DNA of 64,000 nucleotides, from the NCBI GenBank assembly GCA_029976025.1, contig JARKNX010000039.1, positions 1-64,000 of the forward strand. Direction: 5' to 3'. The position numbers and the translations under genes are program-made. Under the pieces are notes generated by a model. The model did not search any database and had not been told where the DNA came from. It saw only the letters and a list, made by a program, of their open reading frames with translations. The stretch's first letter is position 1. The number at the start of each line of letters is the position of its first letter. Source of the stretch: Aggregatilineales bacterium. Lineage in GTDB: Bacteria; Chloroflexota; Anaerolineae; Aggregatilineales; Ch27. Shown in pieces: positions 41,627 to 49,981 of the stretch.

Positions 41627-42829
41627 CTACCTGCGACGTCCTCGCTTGCTGGTTACCTTTTTGCCCATGTAGACGGAAATATTCTCGTTCGCGGCGAATT
41701 CCTGGAACAGGCGCAGGAATCGCTCGCGGTCTTCTCCGGTCAGGACAGCCACCGCGTCAGCGGTTTCAATGGGATAGGGATACCCTACGCCTACCACGCA
41801 CTCGGCACGCACAACGTTGATCACCCATTCATAGAGCTTCGGGTCCTCGAATACCCAGCGAGGAATCTCCAGCCGGGCCGGGGGGTTGCCCTGCGTTGTC
41901 TGGAAGTAGGTGAAGCAGATATCCTCATAGTACTCATTCCCGATGACGCTGTCGTCCCGGTTGCAGATGAATGTGCGGGAGCGCCCTCCCCACCCCATGC
42001 CGCGCGGGTCAGCGCGCAACAGCGCCGCATCCGTCACCCCCAGCGATCGCGTCCTGTCATAGCCCTGTTTGGCCCCGCTCGATAGTGACAGCAACAACGT
42101 CATCAGATCAATAGATTTGCTGGAATCAATATATCCCACAAGCGGGATGCGCGATTCTTTCGACTGTCTGAGCACTTCCCTGACCAGATCGCGGTACTGC
42201 TTCTGGCGCTCCTCGTCCATGTTACGGACAAACGAGATCGTCAGCGTGCCATCCAGAAAGGCGACCGCCCGCGCTCCTTTATGCGCCTGCATAAACTGGA
42301 TTATCCGGTCCAGCTCTCCCCGCGTGCGCAGCCACGCCATTTCCATATCAGGAGGATCCCGGCCCTCCAGATCATCTGGCGACACAATCTGCACGGTCAC
42401 ATCCTTGACATAGGACTGCGCCGTATCATGGGGATTCTGAAACCAGCCGATCTGGATCATACCCACCTGAACGGACAGATCGCCGCTGGGGTCGATGGCC
42501 GATCCATCGACGGCGACAGTCGTGACGCCACTCAGGATATCCATCGCCCATTCTCTGGCCTGGCGGTGGTGACTCCAGCGCCGCCCCTCCTCAAAGGGGA
42601 TGAGCAGCGGCAGTTCCTCTTGCTCCCGGGTAGGGAGGGCGCCAAAACGCGCGTCAGGCCCGATAGCTTCCAGACGATCCGCAATCTCCCTCAGCGTCAT
42701 CATCTCGAAGTTGTGCACCACGCCTTCAAGCCGATTCAGGCTGTCGGCGATCTTCTGCTCGCTGAGGCGGAACCGGTCGCGCTTATCGTGTAGCGCAGCC
42801 GAGACGCGATCCACGTACAGGGGGGTCAT
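41627..42829 (-). CDS. nurA: NurA-domain nuclease
   Basis: A 400-residue protein with the three RNase-H-like NurA motifs: TVAVDGSAI near residue 105, VAFLDGTLTI near 190 and LVGYIDSSKS near 235, with a conserved acid cluster. C-terminal VVGVGYPYPIETADAVAVLT is also typical of NurA. NurA is a 5-prime to 3-prime nuclease activated by HerA. Its ATG overlaps the rad50 stop (ATGA), so translation is coupled. Longer than most archaeal NurA proteins because of an N-terminal helical stretch of about 90 residues. Confidence 0.85.
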   Translation of the reverse strand: MTPLYVDRVSAALHDKRDRFRLSEQKIADSLNRLEGVVHNFEMMTLREIADRLEAIGPDARFGALPTREQEELPLLIPFEEGRRWSHHRQAREWAMDILSGVTTVAVDGSAIDPSGDLSVQVGMIQIGWFQNPHDTAQSYVKDVTVQIVSPDDLEGRDPPDMEMAWLRTRGELDRIIQFMQAHKGARAVAFLDGTLTISFVRNMDEERQKQYRDLVREVLRQSKESRIPLVGYIDSSKSIDLMTLLLSLSSGAKQGYDRTRSLGVTDAALLRADPRGMGWGGRSRTFICNRDDSVIGNEYYEDICFTYFQTTQGNPPARLEIPRWVFEDPKLYEWVINVVRAECVVGVGYPYPIETADAVAVLTGEDRERFLRLFQEFAANENISVYMGKKVTSKRGRRR

Positions 42830-45789
42830 AGAGCATCCACCCGGCTTATACCATTCTCTTTGCGGACCTGCAGCACATGGTAGTTCTCATGTTCGAATGT
42901 GTCATCGTGGCTGATCACGAAGAGCTGCTGCAGGCTCTGGATATCGCCTAGCCGGGAAGCAAGCTGGCTGCGACGTATCTCATCCAGGTTAGTCGTCGGC
43001 TCATCAAAAAAGGCAAACTGCACATTAGCCAGATGCATCAACAGCGCCAGGCGAATGGCAATCGCCGCTGCCATCTGCTCCCCGCCGGAGAGCAGCTCAA
43101 AGCTGCGCTTCTCGCCGCGATCGATAAGGCTGATTGCGTAATCATCGCTCCAATCCAGCACCAGGCTGTGATCGCCGAAGATATCACCAAGAATATGGGT
43201 TGCCTGGTCGGCAATCACCCGGACAAGCTGCTCCGTGATTCGCGGGCCTGCCTGCCGGATTCTATCGCGCAGAAAGTCAAAAAGCGCCCGCCGCGCCGCC
43301 AGTCGCGCCGCATCACGCCCGGCCTGCTCAAGCCGACTCTGCACTTCAGCCAGCTCATTCAGTTTCGCCTGGGCAGATGTCAGCGCCTTCCTGCGCTCCT
43401 TCAGGCTTGTCTCCAGACGGGCCTGTTGCAGCTTTAGAGAATCCTGCTCCTCCTTCGCAGCCGTGTGCCGATCGGCGTCATAGTCTGCCGCCCGGGCGTC
43501 GCGTTCGCTCTGGAGGGCAAGCTGCTCCTGCCGGCGCGCATCCAGTTCATCGTGGAGAGAGGCCAGGGCGTCCCGGCGCGCTTCAACCTGTTCGGCCAGG
43601 TGGATATAGCTGAGATAACGCTGATGGGCCGCCGAATTTGTATCACGGTCATTCTGTGCCGCCGCTAAATCCACATCGAGCGTAGCAAACTTAGCCAACT
43701 GGCGGTTAATCTCATCAAGATCAGCCTGCAGACGGTCGCGCTGAGCTTCCTGCCCAGCCATCTCTGCCGCGATATCTGCCTCGCGAGCCGTCTGCTCACA
43801 GGCGCGGTCATAGCGATAGCGGGGATTATCCAGTTCGGCCAGCGTCCTCTGCAGGGCAGGTATACGAGCCGCGCTATCAGCCAGCTCCGCAGCCCGGGCC
43901 TTCGCGCCCGTCAGCGCCAGCTCCAGATCCTCAAGCGCCGCTCCAGCATCAGCAAACGACTCCGCCAGCTCACCCTGGCGAGATTCTAGCTCCGCCTGCG
44001 CTTCCTGAAGTTGCCGACGAGCCTGGTCCAGGCTGGCTTCTCCCGGGAGGGCGTCGATCTGAGCAATCAAATCGCCCCGCCGTTTTTCCAGAGCATCCAG
44101 TTCCGTCTGGGCAGCCTGCAGGGCGCTCTGAGTCGCTTCGCTGCGCTCCTGCAGACGTCCCCGCTCAACAGTGTAATGGGCGACAGTGTCGGCCCGTGAA
44201 TGCTCATCCAGTGGACGGTGGCAGACCGGGCATGCCGCGCCCGCCCCGGCAAGCAACTGTTCATATTCACGCAGCAGGTCCAGTTCACGATTAAGCTGGC
44301 CGTATGTAACTCTGGCGTCGTCCCGGCGCTCGGCCAGCGTATTCCATGCGCCGACCAGATCATCCAACTGGCCTTGAAGCGCAGCCCGTTCCTCCGCCTG
44401 CTTCTGCAGGTTACGCAGCTCACGTTCTGCTGCCTGCCAGTGTGTGCGGGCATCCTGCCAGCGGCTGAATTCCGTGGTCAGCGCCGCCATCGTCGCGCGC
44501 GCAGCTTCGGCCTGGTCTTCAAGAGACGCCCCCTGAGGCTCGCCTCGCCGCCGGGGTGGGACACCCTCGCCTGCAGCCATCCATTCGCCCGCCATCTGCT
44601 CAAAGGAGCCGGTCAGTGCGCGGGCAGTATGTCGCTCGATGGCAGCCGTCAGTTGCTCCCCGGCTTCCCCATCGGCTTCAGCCTGCGCAAGCGCAAGCTC
44701 CACCTGATCTTGCTCGGCAACCAGCGGCTTCAGCGCTTCAGCGTCGCTTCTGGCCTGGCTCGCCTTGTCGCGCTCACCAGCCAGCCGGTCGATCTCCTGC
44801 TGACAAAGGCGCAGATCAACTTCCAGCTTGTGCTGCTCCGAAGTAATCCGATCGCGTTCCAACCGCAACCCTTCCAGCTCAGTCAGGCGAGCCTGAGCCT
44901 GCTCAAAGATGCGACAGGCGTCAGCAGTCTCAGCCACGATCGCCTGCGCTTCTTCCGCCTCGGCCAGTCGATCGCTGTCCTGCTCACACTGCCGGGTAAG
45001 TGAACGCACCTCAGCGTTGAACTCGAGAAGCTGCTTCTCCTGATCGTCAAGCTGCTTTTTCAGCTTGTCCAGGGAGTCGACTTCGATGCTCACAACCTCT
45101 AATTGCTGTGTTACATTGTCTAACTCAAACTGTTCCGCAGCCGTCTCTCCCGCCAGGCGCTCCGCCTCAGCCTGCGCGGCAGGGAGAGCAGCCAGTTGCC
45201 CCCCCAGACTCGCCTGAAACACTTCGTTTTCCTGAGCCAGTTTATCGAAGAGCTGGTTCGTCTTCCGTAGATTCTCCCAGGCGCGCTCATAGGCATCCAC
45301 CCGCAGCAGGCGGTTGAACTTCTCTTTGCGGACGCTCGCTTTCTCAAGGAAGATAGCCGTCATCGTCCCCTGCGGCACGCCGACAGCATCAGTAAACAGG
45401 GGCGCCAGATCAGTGTCTGCCTCGATATTCAGATGCTGGCGAATAAACGCGGTAGTGTCATTCACTCCTTCACAGACGCGGCGGTTAGCTTCTGGATCGT
45501 GGACAAAGGCGGAACCGCCGCCCATCTTACGCACGACTTCGTATTCGCGCTGGTCAGCGGCGCTCACAAATCCGACCATAATTTCGCCGCGTTTTGCCCC
45601 CTCGCGGATGAGCTGCTCCCGGGTGTAGGGAGTGCTGCCGAACAAAGCCAGCCCGATTGCCTCCAGAATCGTGGATTTTCCGGCCCCGTTCTGCCCCTGG
45701 ATCAGGTTCACGCCCTGATGGAAGCGAATCTCAGTGCTTTCCGGGCCGTAACTCTTAATGTTCGTCAGTTGCAGTCTGGTGATCCACAT
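42826..45789 (-). CDS. sbcC: Rad50/SbcC-type SMC-like ATPase
   Basis: A 987-residue protein with split ABC ATPase heads and long coiled coils. Walker A GQNGAGKST is near residue 36, the zinc-hook CPVC near residue 517 in the middle of the coils, the signature LLSGGEQMAAAIAIRLAL near 895 and Walker B/D-loop FAFFDEPTTNLD near 930. With the Mre11/SbcD nuclease it tethers and processes DNA ends. Length lies between Rad50 of archaea (about 880) and E. coli SbcC (1048). Its start overlaps the 3-prime end of the nuclease gene by 35 bases. Confidence 0.92.
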   Translation of the reverse strand: MWITRLQLTNIKSYGPESTEIRFHQGVNLIQGQNGAGKSTILEAIGLALFGSTPYTREQLIREGAKRGEIMVGFVSAADQREYEVVRKMGGGSAFVHDPEANRRVCEGVNDTTAFIRQHLNIEADTDLAPLFTDAVGVPQGTMTAIFLEKASVRKEKFNRLLRVDAYERAWENLRKTNQLFDKLAQENEVFQASLGGQLAALPAAQAEAERLAGETAAEQFELDNVTQQLEVVSIEVDSLDKLKKQLDDQEKQLLEFNAEVRSLTRQCEQDSDRLAEAEEAQAIVAETADACRIFEQAQARLTELEGLRLERDRITSEQHKLEVDLRLCQQEIDRLAGERDKASQARSDAEALKPLVAEQDQVELALAQAEADGEAGEQLTAAIERHTARALTGSFEQMAGEWMAAGEGVPPRRRGEPQGASLEDQAEAARATMAALTTEFSRWQDARTHWQAAERELRNLQKQAEERAALQGQLDDLVGAWNTLAERRDDARVTYGQLNRELDLLREYEQLLAGAGAACPVCHRPLDEHSRADTVAHYTVERGRLQERSEATQSALQAAQTELDALEKRRGDLIAQIDALPGEASLDQARRQLQEAQAELESRQGELAESFADAGAALEDLELALTGAKARAAELADSAARIPALQRTLAELDNPRYRYDRACEQTAREADIAAEMAGQEAQRDRLQADLDEINRQLAKFATLDVDLAAAQNDRDTNSAAHQRYLSYIHLAEQVEARRDALASLHDELDARRQEQLALQSERDARAADYDADRHTAAKEEQDSLKLQQARLETSLKERRKALTSAQAKLNELAEVQSRLEQAGRDAARLAARRALFDFLRDRIRQAGPRITEQLVRVIADQATHILGDIFGDHSLVLDWSDDYAISLIDRGEKRSFELLSGGEQMAAAIAIRLALLMHLANVQFAFFDEPTTNLDEIRRSQLASRLGDIQSLQQLFVISHDDTFEHENYHVLQVRKENGISRVDAL

Positions 45790-47068
45790 GGCTCTCTTCT
45801 TCCAACCGGCTCATCTCTTCATCCAGGAGCGCATAAATCTCTTTCGGCGCCGCGTCCTCCAGGGCGAGCGTCTTGATTTGCTGCATCAGGCTGCCCAGCG
45901 CAGACGTATAAGGGCTATACCGGGAGTCGCTTTGAATGAGGCTTTCGAAGACAAGACGCTCCAGATCGGCCCGTGTCATCTCCTCACTGGCCGCCACATC
46001 CAGGCCGAGCGAAGTCGTGCGGTCTTCTACCCGCCGCACCAGAGCGTCAATTTCCTCATGCAGCATCTCGCGGATCGCCTTCATATCCAGCGCCGCCCGA
46101 TCGAATGCAAGGTGTCCGCGCAAAATCAGGCGGACGACCGGCAACGCGCGCTCCGGATCGGGGAAATTACGCAGCTTACGGACAATCTCGCGCTGACTCT
46201 GGCGCAGATAGCCCAGCAAGCCTTCCAGAAAAGCGGCGGGCGTCATAAACAGATCGGTCTTGAATTCCAGCGTAAAAAAGGGTCGTCTGATCATCTTCCG
46301 ATGCTCGGCCACAAATGAGCCGTCATCATGAACATCCACCAGGTAGGCCCCGCACTCGTAGTCCGCCTCATCAAAGCTGCACGTTTCCAGCGATCCGGGG
46401 TTGTAGATCCAGCCCTCCACCGCATAAGGCTTGTGCAGGTGTCCCAGCGCCAGATAATCCACCTTGCCCCTCAACGGACCCAGATCGGCAAACATAATCC
46501 CGCCGGGCATGTGCGGCATCTGCCCTTCAACGCCGGCATGGGTCAGCAGCACTGCGAACCGGATACCCTTCCAGTCAAGGCTGTCCCATATCCCGGCTAT
46601 TTCACCCAGCAACCCGGGCGCGGACGCCCCCATCCAGGGCATACCGATGAACCGGACGCCATCAATATCGATATAACCGCCGGCGCCCGCCTTTTCATCC
46701 CAGGGGCGCAGTGCCAGGGGCGAGCTGCTTACATCCGGCGCCAGCAGGCAGAACAGGCCCTGCTCCATCAGGTATTCCAGCCAGGACATAGCGGCTCCAT
46801 AGCGGACCCGATCGTGGTTCCCGTGCACTGCAAGGACGGCGATACCTGCCGCCTGCAAGCGCTGCAGCCCTTCTTGCGCCTGCAGCAGTGTGAGCGGATC
46901 AACCGCCGCCCGATGAAACAGATCTCCGGCGATCACGACGACTCGCACCTGCTCGTCCACAGCCAGCTTTACAGCGTCCAGAAACGCCCGGCCAAAGTCA
47001 TTGAATCGCTCGGCAACATTGTATTGCTGGTGGCCCAGGTGTACATCAGCAATATGGAGAAAACGCAT
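45755..47068 (-). CDS. sbcD: Mre11/SbcD-type DNA exonuclease
   Basis: A 437-residue calcineurin-like phosphoesterase. The five metal motifs are all seen: HIADVHLGH at the start, IAGDLFH near residue 48, VHGNHD near 83, LLTHAGVEG near 180 and ALGHLHKP near 212. The family makes the nuclease half of the Mre11-Rad50 complex. The C-terminal region (about 270-437) is a capping and Rad50-binding domain. The ATG at 47068 has AAGGG nine bases upstream; the ATG nine bases earlier sits too close. First gene of the repair operon. Confidence 0.92.
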   Translation of the reverse strand: MRFLHIADVHLGHQQYNVAERFNDFGRAFLDAVKLAVDEQVRVVVIAGDLFHRAAVDPLTLLQAQEGLQRLQAAGIAVLAVHGNHDRVRYGAAMSWLEYLMEQGLFCLLAPDVSSSPLALRPWDEKAGAGGYIDIDGVRFIGMPWMGASAPGLLGEIAGIWDSLDWKGIRFAVLLTHAGVEGQMPHMPGGIMFADLGPLRGKVDYLALGHLHKPYAVEGWIYNPGSLETCSFDEADYECGAYLVDVHDDGSFVAEHRKMIRRPFFTLEFKTDLFMTPAAFLEGLLGYLRQSQREIVRKLRNFPDPERALPVVRLILRGHLAFDRAALDMKAIREMLHEEIDALVRRVEDRTTSLGLDVAASEEMTRADLERLVFESLIQSDSRYSPYTSALGSLMQQIKTLALEDAAPKEIYALLDEEMSRLEEESHVDHQTATDEH

Positions 47069-47131
47069 ACTGACCATCCCTTCAGGAGATTCGCCCGGCG
47101 CCGGTGAGCCGAGACGGCGGCTGGCACCTGC

Positions 47132-47160
47132 ATAATAAACGGGAATCGCCCTTCACACAA
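47132..47160 (-). promoter_or_regulatory. Candidate promoter of the mre11-rad50-nurA-herA operon
   Basis: On the minus strand TTGTGT (47155-47160), a 17-base spacer and TATTAT (47132-47137). The -35 is embedded in GAACACTTGTGT (47155-47166), a partial match to the GAAC-N4-GTTC type LexA box of Gram-positive bacteria. Predicted leader about 55 bases. Confidence 0.4.
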
Positions 47161-47244
47161 GTGTTCTAATAAGCTCGCGCCTTTCCTTTTAAGGAAGAAG
47201 CGCCCGGGCGAAAACAGGCATTTCCAGAATGCATTCCACAGCGG

Positions 47245-47273
47245 TTGCGGTGAAATCAGCATCAATGTAGAAT
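47245..47273 (+). promoter_or_regulatory. Candidate promoter of the DnaB-like ATPase gene
   Basis: TTGCGG (47245-47250), a 17-base spacer and TAGAAT (47268-47273). The -35 is weak. Confidence 0.35.
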
Positions 47274-47310
47274 GACGCCAAAGTAATATAGCAATCTGGA
47301 AGGCAAAGCA

Positions 47311-48525
47311 ATGGCGACCAGACGCTTTGATGATGACATGGCCGATGCACCTCGCAGTCCTGCTGCTGATGCAGGGGCCAGGGAGCCTGCCATACAGCCG
47401 GTGCCAACCCCGGCCAGGGTAGCGCCCGCCCCGGAACCGGGGAGCCAGCCGACGGCGCCCCGCACGCCGCGAGGCGGGTCGCGCAATGTGGCCCATATGC
47501 CGCGCACACTGGCCCAGGTGTTGAACGACGCCAATGAACAGGTCGTGCGTGGGGACCTCTCGGACTATGTGCCGCTGCCGACGGGGTTCGACCCGCTGGA
47601 TGGGCTGATCGGAGGCGGCCTCCGCAGGACCGAGCTGCTTCTGCTCGGCGGCCCGCAGGGCATCGGCAAGACTATCGCCACCCTGCAGATTGCCCGTAAT
47701 ATCGCCATGCGTCAGGACCAGTATGCGTTCTATCTCTCCTACGAGCATACTGAGACTCACCTGATGAACCGCCTGCTGTGTCTGGAGAGCATCAACCCGC
47801 CCGAGATCGACACAGCCCAGGGCCTCAGACTCAAAGACCTCTATAACGTCATCATCAGTCAGCGGGCGCGCACAATGCTCAGCCACGATGGCAGCGCCAG
47901 CTCGCTTCAGAAGATTCTGCGAGAAGGCAACCAGACGGCTATGGCGCTGGCCCGCATGAACCGTTATGCGGACCGCCTGATTCTGGTCAAGGCCAGCCCG
48001 GCGGTGACCACGCTGCGGGCTATCCGTGAAATGACGGCCCGCCTGTGCGATGCTACCGGCGGCAACGTCACCGTATTTGTCGATTACCTGCAAAAGGTCG
48101 CCATCCATCCGGAGCGGGCTGCCGATGAGGCCGAAAAAGTCACCATCATCGTCGAGGGGTTGAAAGACCTCGCGCTGGCGCTGGATGTCCCCGTCTGGGC
48201 GATTGTCGCTGCTGATCGCGAAGGGCTGCGCAGCCCGCGGCTGCACCTCTACCACCTGCGGGGGAGCAGCGCGCTGGACTACGAGTGCGATATCGCCGTC
48301 ATCATGAACAACAAGTACCATATCCTGAGCAAGGACCATGTAACCTTCAACCCGTACAAGGCCAAACAATACCGGGACTGGGTGGTATTCACGATCGAGA
48401 AGAACCGCGCCGGGCGGGCTATGCTGGATATGGAATTCCAGCTACACGCGCCGTTCTTCGCTTTTGACCCGCGCGGACAGAAGGTGCAGCAGCAGCTCAT
48501 TGACGACAAACTGATTGAATCGTAA
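47311..48525 (+). CDS. DnaB-helicase-core (RecA-fold) ATPase lacking the primase-binding domain
   Basis: A 404-residue protein. Residues 1 to about 60 are Pro/Ala-rich and disordered. FDPLDGLIGGGLRRTELLLL leads into Walker A GGPQGIGKT near residue 114, and VTVFVDYLQKVAI near 250 is the Walker B region with the DYLQ typical of DnaB. GSSALDYECDIAVIM near 320 matches the DnaB H4 region. The N-terminal domain of replicative DnaB is missing, so it is not the replicative helicase; KaiC/RadA-like roles are possible. GGAAGG precedes the ATG. It diverges from the mre11 operon. Confidence 0.75.
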   Translation: MATRRFDDDMADAPRSPAADAGAREPAIQPVPTPARVAPAPEPGSQPTAPRTPRGGSRNVAHMPRTLAQVLNDANEQVVRGDLSDYVPLPTGFDPLDGLIGGGLRRTELLLLGGPQGIGKTIATLQIARNIAMRQDQYAFYLSYEHTETHLMNRLLCLESINPPEIDTAQGLRLKDLYNVIISQRARTMLSHDGSASSLQKILREGNQTAMALARMNRYADRLILVKASPAVTTLRAIREMTARLCDATGGNVTVFVDYLQKVAIHPERAADEAEKVTIIVEGLKDLALALDVPVWAIVAADREGLRSPRLHLYHLRGSSALDYECDIAVIMNNKYHILSKDHVTFNPYKAKQYRDWVVFTIEKNRAGRAMLDMEFQLHAPFFAFDPRGQKVQQQLIDDKLIES

Positions 48526-48552
48526 ACAGGCATACATTTCCCCCAAAATGCC

Positions 48553-48587
48553 ACTATCCCACCGGCCGGGTGGGATAGTTTGGTTTA
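48553..48587 (+). terminator. Intrinsic terminator of the DnaB-like ATPase gene
   Basis: A perfect 11-bp stem, ACTATCCCACC (48553-48563) with GGTGGGATAGT (48569-48579), a 5-base loop, then TTTGGTTT. Confidence 0.8.
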
Positions 48588-48737
48588 AATGCAGGATACA
48601 GGCCGCAACCTGTCGGACATTTCACCCGTATCTGTTACACAGAGCCTCCGCAACCAAAAGTAACGCAGAGGGTTGCATCCCAACAGGGAGTCTGTGTATT
48701 GTTGTGCGGAACAGGCTCCACAGGAATGGAAGGCACT

Positions 48738-49340
48738 ATGTCGGTTGACTCTCAGCTCGGCAAGACCTCTCCCCAGCCCGAACCCGAAACATCTCCGCGC
48801 CGAACTGGAATCCCCTGGGTGCGAATTGCCGCTATCGGACTCGCTATCCTCATCACCGTAGCCATTGTGGCGCTCTCTGATAAAATCGCAGAACTGGCTG
48901 CGCTTGGCTATCTTGGCGCGTTCCTGATCATGCTGGTCAGCAATGCTACCGTGATTATGCCGGCGCCCGGCCTGGTCTTCGTCTTCGCCATGGGGAGCAC
49001 CCTCAACCCCTGGCTGCTGGGCCTGGCCGCTGGCACTGGCGCCGCGCTGGGAGAACTCACCGGGTATATGGCGGGCTACGGGGGGGCCACCCCGCTGGAG
49101 AACACTGCGCTTTACAACCGCTTCGATCGCTGGATGGATCGCTTTGGCCCGTTGATGATCCTGGTGTTATCAATAATCCCGAACCCGCTGTTCGACATGG
49201 CCGGGCTGCTGGCAGGCGCATCGCACATGCCCCTCTGGCAGTTTCTCAGCGCGGCCTGGATCGGCAAGGTCGTCCAATCGACAATCCTGGCCTGGGGGGC
49301 CGCGCTTTCTATCGGCTGGATCGAGCAGCTACTGATGTAG
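48738..49340 (+). CDS. VTT-domain (DedA/SNARE-associated-like) membrane protein
   Basis: A 200-residue membrane protein with four to five hydrophobic segments. The VTT core is visible as NATVIMPAPGLVFVFAMG near residue 75, AAGTGAALGELTGYMAGYGG near 105 and ILVLSIIPNPLFDMAGLLAG near 140. Members include DedA-type flippases and lipid scramblases. The start at 48738 has AAGG close upstream. The region 48588-48737 before it holds no gene I can support. The DfsB-like gene follows after 23 bases. Confidence 0.8.
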   Translation: MSVDSQLGKTSPQPEPETSPRRTGIPWVRIAAIGLAILITVAIVALSDKIAELAALGYLGAFLIMLVSNATVIMPAPGLVFVFAMGSTLNPWLLGLAAGTGAALGELTGYMAGYGGATPLENTALYNRFDRWMDRFGPLMILVLSIIPNPLFDMAGLLAGASHMPLWQFLSAAWIGKVVQSTILAWGAALSIGWIEQLLM

Positions 49341-49363
49341 CCCAACAGATAAGGCAAGCAGAA

Positions 49364-49852
49364 ATGAGCAAGCGCGATCTGTTAGCGGAAATCCGAGAAG
49401 CCAGGAGCACGCTGCTGGCAGCGATGGACGGCCTCAGTGGCGAAGACATGCTCCGGCCGGGGGCGGAGGGCATCTGGTCGGTTAAAGATATCATGACGCA
49501 TCTGGTCACCTGGGAGGCGGAACTCGTCACTGCTCTGAGCCGCCGGCTGGGACGCCTCTATAAGGACGCGCCTGACATTGTCCTGATTGAAGACATTGAC
49601 GAGTGGAATATGGAGCAGTACGCGCAAAACGCCGGCCGCACCCTGGCAGCCGCGCAGGCGGACTTCCACGGCGTCCACAGGCATTTGCTGCTGGCAGTCG
49701 AAAAACTGGACGAAGCCATGCTCTCCGATCCGCTCCGGTATGAATGGATGGAGGGGGAGCCGCTTGAGTATCTCATCCGGGAAACGGCGGTATGGCATGA
49801 ACAGGAACACGCCGAGAGCATCCGCGCCTGGCGGGAGCAAAGTCATATCTGA
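49364..49852 (+). CDS. ClbS/DfsB-like four-helix (DinB fold) protein
   Basis: A 162-residue all-helical protein. The N-terminal LLAEIREARSTLLAAMDGLS followed by GIWSVKDIMTHLVTWEAELV is the DinB/DfsB pattern, with a His (HLVTW) at the usual metal position; a second conserved region is ETAVWHEQEHAESI near residue 143 with two more His. The superfamily includes bacillithiol transferases and the colibactin-resistance protein ClbS. No specific substrate can be named. It is 23 bases from the VTT gene and likely co-transcribed. Confidence 0.75.
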   Translation: MSKRDLLAEIREARSTLLAAMDGLSGEDMLRPGAEGIWSVKDIMTHLVTWEAELVTALSRRLGRLYKDAPDIVLIEDIDEWNMEQYAQNAGRTLAAAQADFHGVHRHLLLAVEKLDEAMLSDPLRYEWMEGEPLEYLIRETAVWHEQEHAESIRAWREQSHI

Positions 49853-49923
49853 CGATTTGCTCGCGATCAGGCTGACATAGGGGCCGGCGCTGTTCTCTGC
49901 CTGCCCAGCCGTGCGCCGTAAGC

Positions 49924-49929
49924 TATAAT
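49924..49929 (+). promoter_or_regulatory. -10 box of the transketolase gene
   Basis: A perfect TATAAT, with no recognisable -35 at the proper distance. It predicts a leader of about 45 bases before the GTG start. Confidence 0.4.
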
Positions 49930-49981
49930 AGACGCATGTCATATCCGGTGAAGTATTTGCCGCTGAAGGAGAAAGAGTTTC

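Noticed and set aside
47311-48525. Replicative helicase DnaB
   Set aside because: The N-terminal primase-binding domain is absent and replaced by a Pro/Ala-rich tail.
48673-48702. Promoter of the VTT gene (TTGCAT and TATTGT, 18 bases apart)
   Set aside because: Both boxes are weak and the spacer is long; not enough support to list it.
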